Shown: positions 1 through 11,334 of the stretch, one piece after another | How positions within the stretch are numbered: position 1 is the stretch's first letter | Layout of the letters: every line of letters begins with the position of its first letter | NCBI GenBank assembly: GCA_023101725.1 | Contig: JALJCO010001383.1 | Span: forward strand, 1-64,000 | Direction of reading: 5' to 3' | Length of the DNA: 64,000 nt | Source of the DNA: Atherinomorus stipes | Lineage: Eukaryota; Chordata; Actinopteri; Atheriniformes; Atherinidae | Translations under genes and position numbers: made by a program | Notes under the pieces: generated by a model | What the model was told of the DNA's origin: nothing | Seen by the model: only the letters and a program-made list of their open reading frames with translations | Database searches by the model: none

Positions 1-417
1 GATCTTCTGGGCTGATGGTATCTTCCGCGTTTCCCTCCAGGGTGTACCCTTCACTATATTGCTTTTTTGTTTGTTTGTTAATTTTACTGATTATCTATTA
101 TATTGGCAAATGTTAATAAGTTGAAGCCTTAAAGTTGCTAACTCGCCTGGTTTGAATTGTCTACCGTCTCGCAGGAATTACGTCACTACAGCGTCATCAC
201 TACAGCGACCGCTCCTCCCTCAGGTCCACCCCAGGTTTACCTTTACTTCTGAAGAGTAAGATATATACAAAAACAATTACAAGACAGTTTCAAGGAATAC
301 TGCACCCACATATACAGTAACCATCTGCAAGTGAGTCTTCCTCTTTGCATAGAGGTTTTTCACCTATACTCAACCTTGTGCTCTTGCAGCTGAGCACTTT
401 ATCCCAGTAAACAACAA
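1..417. other. Unassigned sequence
   Basis: No gene, repeat family or RNA is recognised here. The bases are mixed, with a T-rich patch near 60-80. No open frame with plausible splice signals was seen. Confidence 0.4.
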
Positions 418-504
418 TGGCAGCGGTGGAATTTGAACCCATGCCTCTGTAGAGACTGGAGTCTTAATCCAATGCCTTTGACTGCTGAACCTGGCCACTG
501 AAGT
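418..504 (-). tRNA. tRNA-Leu(AAG)-like sequence, probably a pseudogene or SINE head
   Basis: Read on the minus strand, this resembles eukaryotic tRNA-Leu(AAG). The 3' half reads GGGTTCAAATTCCACCGCTG, which matches the T-arm (B box) and 3' acceptor strand. The anticodon arm TTGGATTAAGACTCCAG keeps AAG in the loop, and the variable arm is of the long class II type found in tRNA-Leu. The 5' side is disturbed: the D arm around GGCCAGGTTCAGCAG has extra bases and the 5' acceptor strand no longer pairs well. I read it as a decayed tRNA gene or tRNA-derived SINE head. Origin from tRNA-Leu is fairly sure; function is unlikely. Confidence 0.65.
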
Positions 505-3500
505 TCTTCAGTACATCTAATGATGACAAAGGGCCTGAAGAAAGCGTTTCTTGTTCAAATCTTGAAGTTCTTAGCTTTTTGACATTTTAAGGCTTTTAGT
601 GAGGCACGACTCAGGTGACCCTTTGCCATTGACGTAGTCATCAGTCTCCATAGATATATTACGCAATTTTGTTGTGACTGACTTGAATTTGTTCTTCCTT
701 TCTCAGCAGGCAGTCTTGGCTTTGTGTCTTGGCACTTGCTGAACCTTCTTTCTTGAACTCTCTGGAGCACCAACAGGTCATGGCGCATGAAGAAACTTCA
801 GCTGTTTTGAAATTTATCAGCTGTCGTTCTAATGTTCTTACTGTGCAAAAGCCAAACAATGTGCAAATCTAAAGTTGCCCCTGGTTGTTTGCTTGTGAAG
901 CAGTCTGCAGAGAGACAGAAAGTTTCCTGAAATTGTTAGGTAAGTAATCTTTCTGCACCCATGATGCTATAAACATCCTTAAACCTATAAGAATTTTGTA
1001 TTGTTAGATACAATGTAGAAGAAAATGTCGTTGCCTCTTGAAGTTTGGGAGAACGATCAAGTTCTTTATTTAGCTTGCTTTATTCTTTAACAGACATCAT
1101 TTTAATCTGTAGTCTTTGAACAATATGAAACATTTTTAGAGGTGAACAGTCATATCAGCTTGATTAAAAAATTCAGGTAAGCTACCTGTATTGATAAGGA
1201 CATACTGTATGTTATGTTAGAAATCTGAATTCATACCAGGCTAATAATTATTAGCAATACATGCTCATAAAAACACATTAGTACTACAGGCATTTTGTAC
1301 AAACAATAGTCTGTTAACAGGAGGTTCTTTGAGAGAAACTGAACATATTGTATAATGCATGTTATTGTTTTAACGATGTTTTGAACTGACCAGAGTGCTA
1401 ATCAGCTGTTTGTCTCTGCAGCTATGGCAACTTTTTATGCACATAGCGGTCATGTTGGATTTTGAGGTTGGAGCTGATGGGGTTCCTTTAACTTTCCAAT
1501 GTAAAAATTTGACTTTGGGGTATTCCAGTTTTTTATTTATTTATTTACTTTTTCTTATTGGGAATGCATTCGTTCAGTGTTGCCGTCAATATTTCAGTAA
1601 ATCTTCTACAGTACATAATCCCTCTAATGCTCACATGAAAAACCTAGACCAGAAGAAATTTGTAATGACGAAAAGTGTAATTTTTTTCCGTTTCTTCTTT
1701 TTTTGACAAATATAAAAACATAACAAATTTTCATACAAATATAACTATTGATAATTAGCCTGCTAGAGATTCAGTAGTAGCCCTTTTTTTAGACCGTGTT
1801 CTGGTTATGAGGCTGCAGAAAAACTAAAAAAAGCTAATGAAGCATGTGAGACTGGTGTGATAAAATCAACACTCTCAGCATGAGGGGGGGGGGGGGGGCA
1901 ATAATTTTTTATCTCCTTGTACTATTCAGTTGCTTTATTTTCATATATGATATCTTTCAAGATTAAAAGATGATCTTGCCGTTTAATAATGTTGGATTCT
2001 TTTAAACCAGTCCACAGGACCAAGCTCTCAAAAACACCTGTAAGATAATCATTTTTGTCCCAAGTATTCTTTTTTGTCACAAAACCTACCTATTTGGCTT
2101 TTAATTCCAAACAGATGGACTGACATAAGAAAGAGGGAATGAAAGGAAACCATAACAGCCTCAGCTTCAACATACCGGTGTAATGGATGTTGCTTTAAGT
2201 GAGACTGGAGTAGAACAGAGTCACTGACTGATGTAAAACTGCTGCAATCCGCCTACTCAGGCATTCAGCCTGACTTTAACATATCACTGATTATGTGGGT
2301 AATGAAATGTGGAAGATCTGACGAGCAAATCACTGCACTGCTATAAAAAAAAGCAAGATCCCACTGGTCTTATTTTAGATCTTGTGCATGTCTGAATGGA
2401 ACATGTAACTATCCCTAGATTCCACCCTCTAACCCTCTGTAGGATGATGCCTAATTGGCAGAGCAAGGCTGCTCATTAAAAGTGACAGGTATGATCTCAG
2501 TAACCGCAGGCCTTGAGACCACAGTGGCCAATCAGAGGGGCTAAATGCTCCGATGATCAGAGGAGAAGAAGCTATTACTGCTGTGATCCCATGCTCTAGT
2601 ACGGCAGTGAAAAAATGGATGACTAGGTCATCCTCAGTTCCCCAGCCCATCATCCTTTGATATCTCATGACTGTTGCCATGGACACAGAGAAGGAAACAC
2701 TTCCCCTATGATTAATTATGAAAAGGATGTTCTATATTTTACTCTCACACCCTAAATGGGTTAAATCAAATATGGCACACTTACAGTTGGAGAATTCTCC
2801 GAGCTGTTTTCTTTGAGTTTACTGTTGTTTTTTTCCTTTTTTTTCCCTTTTTTTGTGATCTTGCAATGGTGCAGCCTTCTGCAGCCAGATGCAACAGGCT
2901 TAAATGCTTTCTTGAAGGATAAAATATTCAAGAAAAGACTGCAGAGAGATTATAAACAAACAAATATCACTTTTTGTATGTACATTAGTTCTTTTCTTAT
3001 CTTTTGCAGAGATTATACTGAAATATGTATTAACAAAATCACTCAGTAACTTTTAGTGAACTAAATTCAGGTTATCCATCCAGCTGACTGAACTGCTTAG
3101 ACCTTTTTGGGATTGGGATTCAACAGAGGATGTTCTCTAGGCTTTAAGGCCAAGACAAGCTCTTCAGCCAATTTTAGGTCTGCCTCATAGCCTCTGTCCA
3201 GTCTGCCACACTTGATAAATCTCTGAGAGAATTGGCCATGGAGCATCTTCATTAGTTACCTGAACCATATTGCTTCTGTTAAGATGGAGAAGTTGGTGTA
3301 CAATAAGCTCCTCCTGGATTTCCAATCTCTTTACTCAGTCTCAGAAAGTAAGCCCAGACCCCACAGAGAAAAGTATTTCAGTCTTTTGTATTCTGATCTT
3401 GTGTTTCAATCATGCTTCTTCAATCATTGCCCAATGTTTGTACCAGGAAAAGGCAAGGAGATAGGCATCCTACTGAATCAATATTTTTGCCTTCTTGTAA

Positions 3501-4226
3501 CTTCTTTTTCAGGGGTGAGATACTGCTGCATGATTGCCTAAGCTGCTCACAACCTCTGGGTGATTTTACAGCCCCCTTTATCATCTCTTGTAAACATGAC
3601 CTCAGACCTGTGTTAGACTCCCCCCCGTACCCCTGCAGATCCTTTTCTGGGAGAGAACCAAGGTCTTAGATCTAGAGGTGCTGTTATGCCTTCCAGCTAC
3701 ATCATGCTGAGCCAAACCCCACTAAAATGAGTGATGGATGACCCTGTGTGATTAAGAACAACATTATTAACAAAAAGGAGAAATAATGAACTGAAGTGGA
3801 GACCAGCAGCAGCCTTGGCAATGCTGGATTACTACATTAAACAGGTCTAGCTGTGCACAGTAGGCTATACAGCTTGTTGACTGCAGGATCAAATTAACCA
3901 CTTGTGTATGTGGAGGTAATTATTATCCAACATCAAAATAAAGTCTTAATGAGTCTCGAACCAAACAAACTTCTTTTTTTTTTTTTGTTTTGTTTTATTA
4001 AAGCTGATCAATCAGAGCATCACCGAAGGCTTAGTCATGCCATAATACACGCCTGAAGAGTTTCTCTTTTACACATCATTTATCCACACAGGGATATTTT
4101 GTCCATGCAGTTCTCACAAATACCAGCTGTCTGTCGCAACAACTACAAGGAGCAAGATGACTTATGGTCCAGAGTTACTACGTGAAAAGTCAAGGTAACC
4201 TCTACAGTAAATACACACCTTACAAG
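505..4226. other. Unassigned intergenic sequence
   Basis: About 3.7 kb with no recognisable gene. It contains a 15-base poly-G run at 1884-1898 and T-rich runs near 1680-1705 and 2828-2852. The moderately GC-richer stretch at about 2230-2700 contains only short open frames on either strand and could be conserved non-coding DNA, but nothing in the sequence proves that. Confidence 0.4.
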
Positions 4227-4710
4227 TAGGGCTGTGCAATTAATCGAAATTTTATCGTGATTTCCATTTTTGTGTCAAACAATCTCCAAACTCATACAAT
4301 TGAGTTTAAATAATTATTCATTTTTTGCCATTTTTCTTGGCACAATTTCTAAAAGTTAGTCAAAGGTTATTCCAGGCAGTTTGTTGGCTGTCATTAAAAA
4401 AAAATGTTAGATTTGGAATGTTTTAGCATTGCACTAAAGCTCAACAAAGTTTATTTTGGGATGTTTTTGTTTTTTTTTAAAAATATAAATAAGTGTATTT
4501 ATTTTTCAGAACAGCTGGATACATTGTTTATTTTGTATATATTTTGATACAGCTGTAAGGTACATATTTGTAGCCTATATTTATTTTCAGTGCTAGAAAC
4601 CTTAGAAATAAATCCTAAATTAATGCATCCTGGAAAATAATCGTTTGAACAATCATGATTTCAATATTATCTAAAATAATCGTGATTTTTTCTATAATCG
4701 GGCAGCCCTA
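4227..4710. mobile_element. hAT-like non-autonomous element (MITE), 484 bp
   Basis: The ends are inverted copies: TAGGGCTGTGCAATTAATCG on the left, and a right end whose complement begins TAGGGCTGCCCGATTATAG. The subterminal sequence also mirrors: ATCGTGATTT on the left is matched near the right end by repeated AATCGTGATT motifs. The interior is AT-rich with no open frame. The TAGGG end and AATCG subterminal repeats are typical of fish hAT-type MITEs. The flanking 8 bases are only partly alike, so a target-site duplication is not clear. Confidence 0.75.
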
Positions 4711-4767
4711 GTAAGAAGTATATTTTATGGAGACAAATATCATCCTCAACATGTGTGCCCCTAAAAT

Positions 4768-6447
4768 CAAATTAAATCAAGCTTTATTTATAAAGCACTT
4801 TTCATACCATTAAAAGGCAACACAAAGTGCTCGACATAATAAAAACAAATGCAAATTTAAAAAAAAACAAGCCTTCACACATATACAACACAAAACAAAC
4901 ACATGCACACACCCAACCCCCCTCCCAATTCGACACCTGACTACAAACCCCCAACTTCTGTCTCTTAAGTGAACAGGTATAAAAACACTAACAGTAAAAA
5001 CCATCTGGCATGACACTGCTGTGAGGAAACGGTATCTTGGGGATCCATTCACACCAGCAGCCAGCCCACCCTAGCCACATAAGGCCCAGCTACAGGGACC
5101 CCCCAGATCAGGACAGGCCAAGGTTCACACCACAGCCGCAGGGCTGCGGTGCAGGACCCCAGACACCAAGAAGAGGGCATCCACCACAGTCGTTACCCCC
5201 CAGACAAAGCAGGCAAAGCTCCCGGAATGAAGGATCCCCATGAGGAAACACTGGAAGGGATTAAACATTTTTAGGGTTAAACGAAAATAAATAAAATAAA
5301 TAAATAAAAATCAGTTAAAAGCTAGATAATAAGATACACATAAAAGGAATTCATACAAATAAAGTCCATATAAAATCAATTTAAATATTGCAAAACCAAA
5401 TTTAAAAAAAGGATCATATAAAAATCGATAAAATTCAATTAAAAGCTATGTTAAAAAGGTAGGTCTTGAGCCTATTCTTAAAAATATCAGCAGTCTCTGC
5501 AGCCCTGAGGTTCTCTGGCAGGCTGTTCCACAGACGAGGCCCATAATGGTGGAATGAGGCCTCGCCATGAGTTTTAGTTCTCACTTTGGGAACAACTTAA
5601 AGGTTGAATATGGAACATTTTTATTAAAAGCTATATTTTTTCAAAAATAATACCTCCACAGGTCGTTTGGGGGTGTACAGAATGAAAGTACAACATTTCC
5701 CAGAAAAATTATATTTATCCTAAAAATAATTATAAAATAATTTTTTACGGGTTCGATAATGGCATTTTATTTACGTCTATAAGCCAATACACGCCGCCAT
5801 TGCAGGTTGCCAAATACGATCTCTGTGTGGAAACAATATTTCGGTCATAGTCAGGCTTGTACGGGGGAAAACCGTAGAGACGACCAGTGAAGCAGCTGCT
5901 TCAGAGCCCTGGAGATATTGTTATCTGTTTCTGAGGAGGAGTGACCTAAGAAGAGCAAAACCTGGAGTAAATTTAGGTGAAGACTTCACTAAATGGACCC
6001 ACATAAACGTTTTCCACGGAGTAAAACACTGAAATGGCGACTTTCCTGCTGGATCGGTAAGCTAGCTTGTTTGCTAATGTGGCTAACGTTAGCTGTCGGT
6101 TATAAACTCCTCTGCGTTACTTGTTGAACATGCTGCAGACTGTTGGTCACTTGCGTATCGGCAGTGAGCCTGGCATCCTAGCGACTGAAGTTGTTTTTCT
6201 GCCGTTGCAACTACAACCTAGACACACGTGATGTCGCTGTTCTGTCCATATTCCATATTCAACCTTTAAAGGCTGGTAGAAGACCTCAGGGTCCGCAAAG
6301 GTTCATAGATTTAAAAGCAGGTCCGATAAATAAGAAGGCCCAAGACCATTAAGACATTTATAAACCATTAAAAAGAATCTTAAAATCAATCCTGAAATGC
6401 ACGGGGAGCCAATGCAGTGATTTTAAAACTGGTGTAATGTGTTCCCG
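4768..6447. repeat. Dispersed teleost repeat, interrupted by a MITE at 5601-6265
   Basis: This starts with a motif common at the ends of fish interspersed repeats (AAGCTTTATTTATAAAGCAC, 4778-4797). It contains a GC-rich middle (about 5040-5240) and the phrases around 5455-5600 and 6270-6447 (a block starting GGCAGGCTGTTCCACAGACG, then GGGAGCCAATGCAGTG) that I know as one continuous fish repeat. The two halves would read through if the intervening TTAA-flanked element were removed. No intact open frame is present. The exact family (LINE tail or other) is not established. Confidence 0.6.
5601..6265. mobile_element. TTAA-flanked MITE, 665 bp, inserted in an older repeat
   Basis: It has perfect 15-base terminal inverted repeats: AGGTTGAATATGGAA at 5601-5615 and its complement at 6251-6265. 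It is bordered by TTAA at 5597-5600 and 6266-6269, the duplication expected of piggyBac-type insertion. The flanking dispersed repeat is cut cleanly. Inside, GCCGCCAT (5793-5800) and AAATGGCGACT (6032-6042) are YY1-like motifs. The second is an ATG followed by seven further codon positions and a consensus donor, GTAAGC at 6057. No transposase is encoded. Superfamily assignment rests only on the TTAA duplication. Confidence 0.8.
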
Positions 6448-7044
6448 TACTGATAATGTACTGATATAAAACATTCACATTCAACTCTCTTAGGCATGGA
6501 AAAAAGTCTTAGTAACGAAAGGTAACAGCTGAACAAGAAAGGTTTTGATAAAAATCCATATGAATTACTATAATAAAGATGTTCAGTTATCTTTGATAAA
6601 GCATAATTCATTGTCCTCCTTGCATTCAAGGGAAAGAAAAAAAAAGCCCAAACCAATCTGTATTAGCTATCAGATATGATCCATTACCTATTAAATTGTT
6701 ATTTCTAACCAGAGCCGCTGAATTTACACACTGTCAAGTTCTCAGATATCACAATCCTGTCTCATTTAGGAGCTGATTGGCTGGAAGTTGAACTATCATC
6801 AGCTTCTGCTCTTCCCCGACTGGATAATCTAGCTAGCATGCAAGCGTCTCCAAAAGGTCTCTAACTGTCATTGTTTTTATTGTCTTTTCCTTGATGAGGA
6901 AAGTCTGATTAAAGGGAGTAGAGGGCAGGAATTTAAAAAACAAACAAACATGCATGTCCATTTTTTTAAATACTAACGAGTGATGAAGCGCTAAATACCA
7001 AAAATAATTTTTCCACCCACGTTTCTCTCCGTTGCCTTGAACAG
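6448..7044. other. Unassigned sequence upstream of the candidate gene
   Basis: No recognised gene or repeat. The end (about 7019-7044) is pyrimidine-rich and finishes with CAG, so it could be either a splice acceptor for the next block or part of a promoter and 5' leader. Confidence 0.35.
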
Positions 7045-7059
7045 GCTGTGTGCTGCAAA

Positions 7060-7244
7060 ATGCGCTGCAATTCAGTGTCTGAATTCCCGGACTGCCCTGC
7101 GGACGTGACGTCAAATGACGCTACATCTGCAGTTTTGATACAGGAGGAAGACGGTTGCGGTAAATTCAAACACTGTACACTGCCATCAGCAAATGATCCA
7201 GATCAACTGAAAGACTCTAAAAAGTGTAACTACGAAGAAAAAAG
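7060..7244 (+). CDS. Candidate exon A of an unrecognised small gene
   Basis: The block begins MRCNSVSEFPDCPADV and runs open for 61 codons plus two bases to a donor, AG|GTCAGT at 7244/7245. An acceptor-like CAG ends at 7044, so the ATG at 7060 may lie inside an internal first coding exon with 15 bases of leader. The peptide is acidic and cysteine-containing (six Cys), and no domain is recognised. Its phase-2 end joins the next block in frame. The block is richer in CpG than its surroundings. It could be a lineage-specific gene or a chance open frame. No RNA evidence is available. Confidence 0.45.
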
Positions 7245-8851
7245 GTCAGTAAACAACATTTTAGCTTCAGTTTGTGCACGCTCCGTGACGGCTTGGCTCG
7301 TGGCTGCAGTTACCTGAAGCAGTCGCGAGTTTCGTTTCTTAATCTAGCCTAAAGTCCCTTTAAATTAAGGGATCTCTTCTTTCAGGGAGTCCTGGAATTT
7401 GTTTGCAGTCTCGTTATTTTCTATGTCATCAACTTGCCTTTAACTGCAGATGAAAAATAAGCTTGTTGACTGAAGAAGTCTTGTTGATTAATATGCAGTG
7501 GCCATTTTTCTAATAACTAAAATGGCCAGCTGTAAAACATAGAAAAGTTGAATTTGAAAAAAAAAAAAAAAAAAAACAGTGGAACAGGATTAGTTTATTG
7601 TTATTACTGTATAAACACATTAGCATTCTGACTGCAAACTTCTATCTTTTTGGTGTTTCAAAGTTTTCTTGCTAACTTTTATTTACTAAGCTGTCAAACA
7701 AAGCCGCCAGCCCTCTTTTTCTTTTTGCTTCACTGCCTTGCGTACTATGTTCGTGCCTCTGTGTCTGACTGTAAGGATCAAACAGCATCAGTGATAAGCT
7801 AGCTCTGGCGAGGAACTCAACCTTGTCTGACAGCACTGCCCACCCCCCTCCCCATCCCCACCCCAATGCCACAACCCAGCCTCAATTTACTTTTCCCATT
7901 TAACTTCCATCCTGCCTTGTTTCTATCTCAGCTGTTCTCAAGTGTCACTTTCCCTCCATGCTTCAATGTTTCTTCATCCAAGTTTAACTTATAGTACTGT
8001 GGTGTCAAAAACAAAAACAGTGTCATGGGTGAGCCCTTGTTGCCATTAGTTAAGTAAGAGTCTGTTTGTCACCCGGAATCAATGATGATTTATTAGTGAT
8101 ACAATCAATGTCGTGTCATCAAAGTCAGAAACCAGGAGAGAACCTACTATATTAAAAGAAAAATCACTATTAATCTTTAAAAAAATGGACGACTCAAGTT
8201 CGAATTATATTCTTTCTGCTCTGAAAACTGTGTAGAGGGCTATAAGAATTTCGAGCTATTTCGGTGAAATCATATTTTGTTTCAAGTACAGTAGGGCTCT
8301 CTTATTCAAATGTTTCTCCTGTAGAAAAAACACATGCTGAAAAGTTATTGGTAAAATGCTTTCCTTTTCTTATTTTTTAATCAACAATATCTAATTCATT
8401 CAAATGTTTCAAGTTGCATAATTGTAATTTCATATAACTGTTCAACAACAGCCTTTACAATGCAGGAATTAAATCAGTTTGATAAATAGGAATAACAGTT
8501 GGAGAAGACATGCAGTTATATGGCAAGGCAATATGGGTAAAATAATAACATTCATTATTGTAACTATACTGTCTCTAACAAAATTTTCTGTAAAAAGATA
8601 CACCACTGAGCCATAACATTATGAATAAAATAGAATAGAACTTTATTGTCTGTTCAATGGAACAGAAATTCTCCTTTTAACATGGCGGATTAAAAAGATT
8701 CATTCAACAACCACATAATAATAAAACCACACAGTGTAAGAATTTTTTTTTTAAAAGTATGTATGTTTGAAGACATGTCTAATGTTGCATTGGAGCAGTA
8801 AAAAAAAAAAAAAAAAAGCCCTAACAAAGAATATCTGAAAGTTTCTTTCAG
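7245..8851. other. Intron-like stretch of the candidate gene
   Basis: It contains a poly-A run at about 7557-7577, a pyrimidine/purine-skewed segment near 7840-7870, and a fragment of a dispersed repeat (8598-8690). No other exon-like block was seen. Confidence 0.35.
8598..8690. repeat. Fragment of dispersed fish repeat
   Basis: The phrases CACTGAGCCATAACATTATG and AATAGAACTTTATTGTC are familiar from interspersed repeats in many teleost genomes. No ends or duplications are identifiable. Confidence 0.45.
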
Positions 8852-8984
8852 CACCTGCTACCAGGCTGTCATTGATCTTTTGGATCCGGCTGTGAGAGGG
8901 TTTGAGGATGAGCTTGCAGACCGAATCTGTAACATCAAATGCATTTCAGATCAGATCTGGTCTGATGCTAAACTGGTCAAACAG
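8852..8984 (+). CDS. Candidate exon B of an unrecognised small gene
   Basis: The acceptor is TTTCTTTCAG ending at 8851; the donor CAG|GTCAGA is at 8984/8985. The frame joins exon A (phase 2) without a shift and gives a helical-looking peptide containing LLDPAVRGFEDELADRI and SDQIWSDAKLVKQ. This block looks more like real coding sequence than its neighbours: it has balanced codons, amphipathic acidic/hydrophobic spacing and both splice signals. If the donor is not used, the frame continues ten codons to a TGA at 9015-9017. I do not recognise the family. Confidence 0.5.
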
Positions 8985-9017
8985 GTCAGAGATGCCAGAA
9001 TGCGGCATTCCCAGTGA

Positions 9018-9886
9018 ATCACTGCACTGGAAAGGAGTGCATTATTCAATTTATATGTAAATGGTTTTTGTGATCAATCCATTAAGGTTTAACACTGCAT
9101 GAAATTCCCTTGGTAAACCAAAAACACAAATGTTTTTTTAGTGTCATACTAACCAGAAAAAGAAATACTTGTGGACGAATACAAGTGCCACTATTGTAAA
9201 ACCCACAAAAAATCCTGTTTGTCTTATATTGTTGATCTGGTAACTTAAGTCGGAAACCAACTCAGTATTGCACTCACATGCAGTATTTGCTCTTAAACAG
9301 TGAATACTGCTTCCTACTTATTTGGAAAATGTATTTTATCAATACATGTGTTGCCTTGACTACCTGCTTCTCACTTTTTGTTAATAATTTGTTCTTGAAA
9401 CACTATTGCTGAATAATCTTCTCTCAGTTCCTTGACTGGTGTTCATTCCTTAGGGAAACTCACAGTGGAGGCTTAATGAGCTGATGCACATGGGCACACA
9501 CCAACAAACACATTAAATGCATTTCTTTTCCTCAGGGTAGACAACAACAACATAAATGAAATGTGTCTTCTTTTTTCAAAAAGTTAAATTGTATATTTGT
9601 TTGTTCAGGTGTTTGTATCAATGCAGATGTTATAAATTCCTTTTTTACTAATAGGAGCAGCACATATTTTAAGTATGAGCCTCCTCCCAACTTTAGAACA
9701 TAGCAAAGAAAATATTCAGCGCAGACTATCATTTATTCATAATACAGGGCAAGTGGGAAAGTACATCGCTGGAGCAGCCCTGAGTGTTGAAAAAGAGTGA
9801 AGTTCAGAGACTATTTTCAGCACTGGAAATATTCCAGCTTGTGTTTCATCCCAAGGCAAGCCCTGTTTTATTTTTTCTCTGCACAG
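9018..9886. other. Intron-like stretch, unassigned
   Basis: Nothing recognised. The last 25 bases are a strong pyrimidine tract ending in CAG at 9886. Confidence 0.35.
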
Positions 9887-9925
9887 GTGGTCCGGGTAGT
9901 CAGAGAAGCAGCAGCTGAAATATGA
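9887..9925 (+). CDS. Candidate terminal exon C of an unrecognised small gene
   Basis: A strong acceptor (TTTTATTTTTTCTCTGCACAG ending at 9886) precedes 12 codons, VVRVVREAAAEI, and a TGA at 9923-9925. Joined in phase 0 to exon B it ends the protein with an amphipathic Val/Arg/Ala helix, so the whole candidate is 118 residues. No canonical AATAAA was seen close downstream, which weakens the case. Short terminal exons are easily matched by chance. Confidence 0.35.
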   Translation: MVRVVREAAAEI

Positions 9926-10501
9926 CCTCCAGAGGTGAACCACTTTAATGCATGAAGTTGTGCTTTAAGAATCTGCTACTCTCTGCTGATTTAGGGGATA
10001 TGACCTCAGTATATTAGTTTAAAAACCTCACTCTGATAGTGATGCAATGTGCACTCATGTAACAGATAAACCTGATACGAACTAGATAGCTCCCCAAACA
10101 TGATTATCCGTACGATCTGGGAAGTGGTTTGAAAATGAGCTCAGCCGCTAGCTTTGATTAGCCACAGCTTGCCTGAACTCCCACCAGTTCAGGAAGCTGA
10201 AGAGGCTTTGAGTGGAAACGTTCTGCCACAGAGCATCAGAGACATCAGCAGTCATTTTCTGCAAATTCATAAAATATTAACATTCATTTAACAAAATTAC
10301 ATTGCTTCCAGTATAAAAATAATTTAAGATCATTTAAAATACTGTAATGTGATGTTGCTTGAAAGTAAGTCAATGTCTGAGCATTCAAAGTGGATAAAAA
10401 AATGTCTGATTTAAGTGCAAAAGAGCAGCCTTTCTACTCATTACAACAGATGTAAATTCATTTCTTTTAACAACTGCTGAACTCACTCCATTATCTCTGC
10501 T
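9926..10501. other. Unassigned sequence
   Basis: No recognised gene or repeat. AT-rich from about 10260 to 10420. Confidence 0.35.
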
Positions 10502-11334
10502 CCTTTGAACCATCACCTTATTGTGGCCAAAGAGTTTGAGTACTCTTGTGACTTTAAGGGCTGTGTTGCTGGGATGCCAATTCCCAGCATCACAAAAAAT
10601 ATCCCCCAGCCAAGATCTTTAGCAGACACTGGGGCAGGTCGCAGCTGATTGTGAAGCAGTCAGGATGAAGGTCAGCTCCTGTCAGTTTGATGATATTCTC
10701 AACCAGAAAAGGGTGGAATGCTTTCTCCAGGTTGCTAATGAAGAATTGCATCAAGTAGATGAATTTAAGTATCTGAGGATCTTTTTCACAAGTGATGGTA
10801 GGATGGACTGGATATGGACTGACAGATTGGGGCTTCATCAGCAGTAATGAGGGTGCTGCACCGTTCCGCTGTGGTGAAGAGAAAGCTGACTTGTAAATCT
10901 ATGTTCTAACCCTCACCCATGGTCATGAGATTTGAACAGTGACCAAAACTATTAGGTTGTTGATACAAACAGCTGAAATGAGCATCCTTTGAAAAGTGGC
11001 TGGGCTCAGCCTGAGAATTTGGATTATACGTTTAGATGGAGCTTAGTGCAGAAATACTGCTTCTTCCTATCTAAACAAATCATCTGAGCTAGATTGGGAA
11101 TCTGATTAGGATGCCTCCTAGTCACCTTCTCCTGAAGGTTTTCCAGACATGTCCAACTGAGAAGAGCATCTGGGACAAACCCAGGACCCACTGGAGGGAT
11201 TGTTTAATCCTTTTGGCCTGAAAATGCCTTAAGATCCCCCAGGATGCACTGGAAAGTATCGCAGGGATGTCTGAGTCTCCATCCAGAACCTGACCAGAAA
11301 AAAATGGATAAAATGGAAATGGATGGACTAAGTT
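10502..11334 (+). mobile_element. Decayed LINE 3' fragment (reverse-transcriptase tail)
   Basis: In the plus frame, the segment from 10665 reads EEL-x-QVDEFKYLRIFFTSDGRMD. This is the 'FKYLG-x-x-FTSDGRM' motif downstream of the polymerase core in a common group of fish non-LTR retrotransposons. Later fragments match the same ORF (a stretch resembling 'LIRMPPSHLL..VFQTCPT' near 11106-11156, 'PRTHWRDCL' near 11187-11213), separated by many stops. The 3' end is an ATGGATAAAATGGAAATGGA-type simple tail (about 11308-11334). It is a dead 5'-truncated copy. Clade (L2, Rex or RTE-like) not decided. Confidence 0.75.

Noticed and set aside
2429..2686. 85-codon minus-strand open frame in a GC-richer patch
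   Set aside because: No splice signals, no family motifs and no neighbouring exon; it may be non-coding conserved DNA.
6034..6056. ATG exon inside the MITE as the first exon of the candidate gene at 7060
   Set aside because: The donor at 6057 leaves phase 2. Using the acceptor ending at 7044 puts exon A in the wrong frame and meets a stop soon after, so the two cannot be joined as a coding unit.
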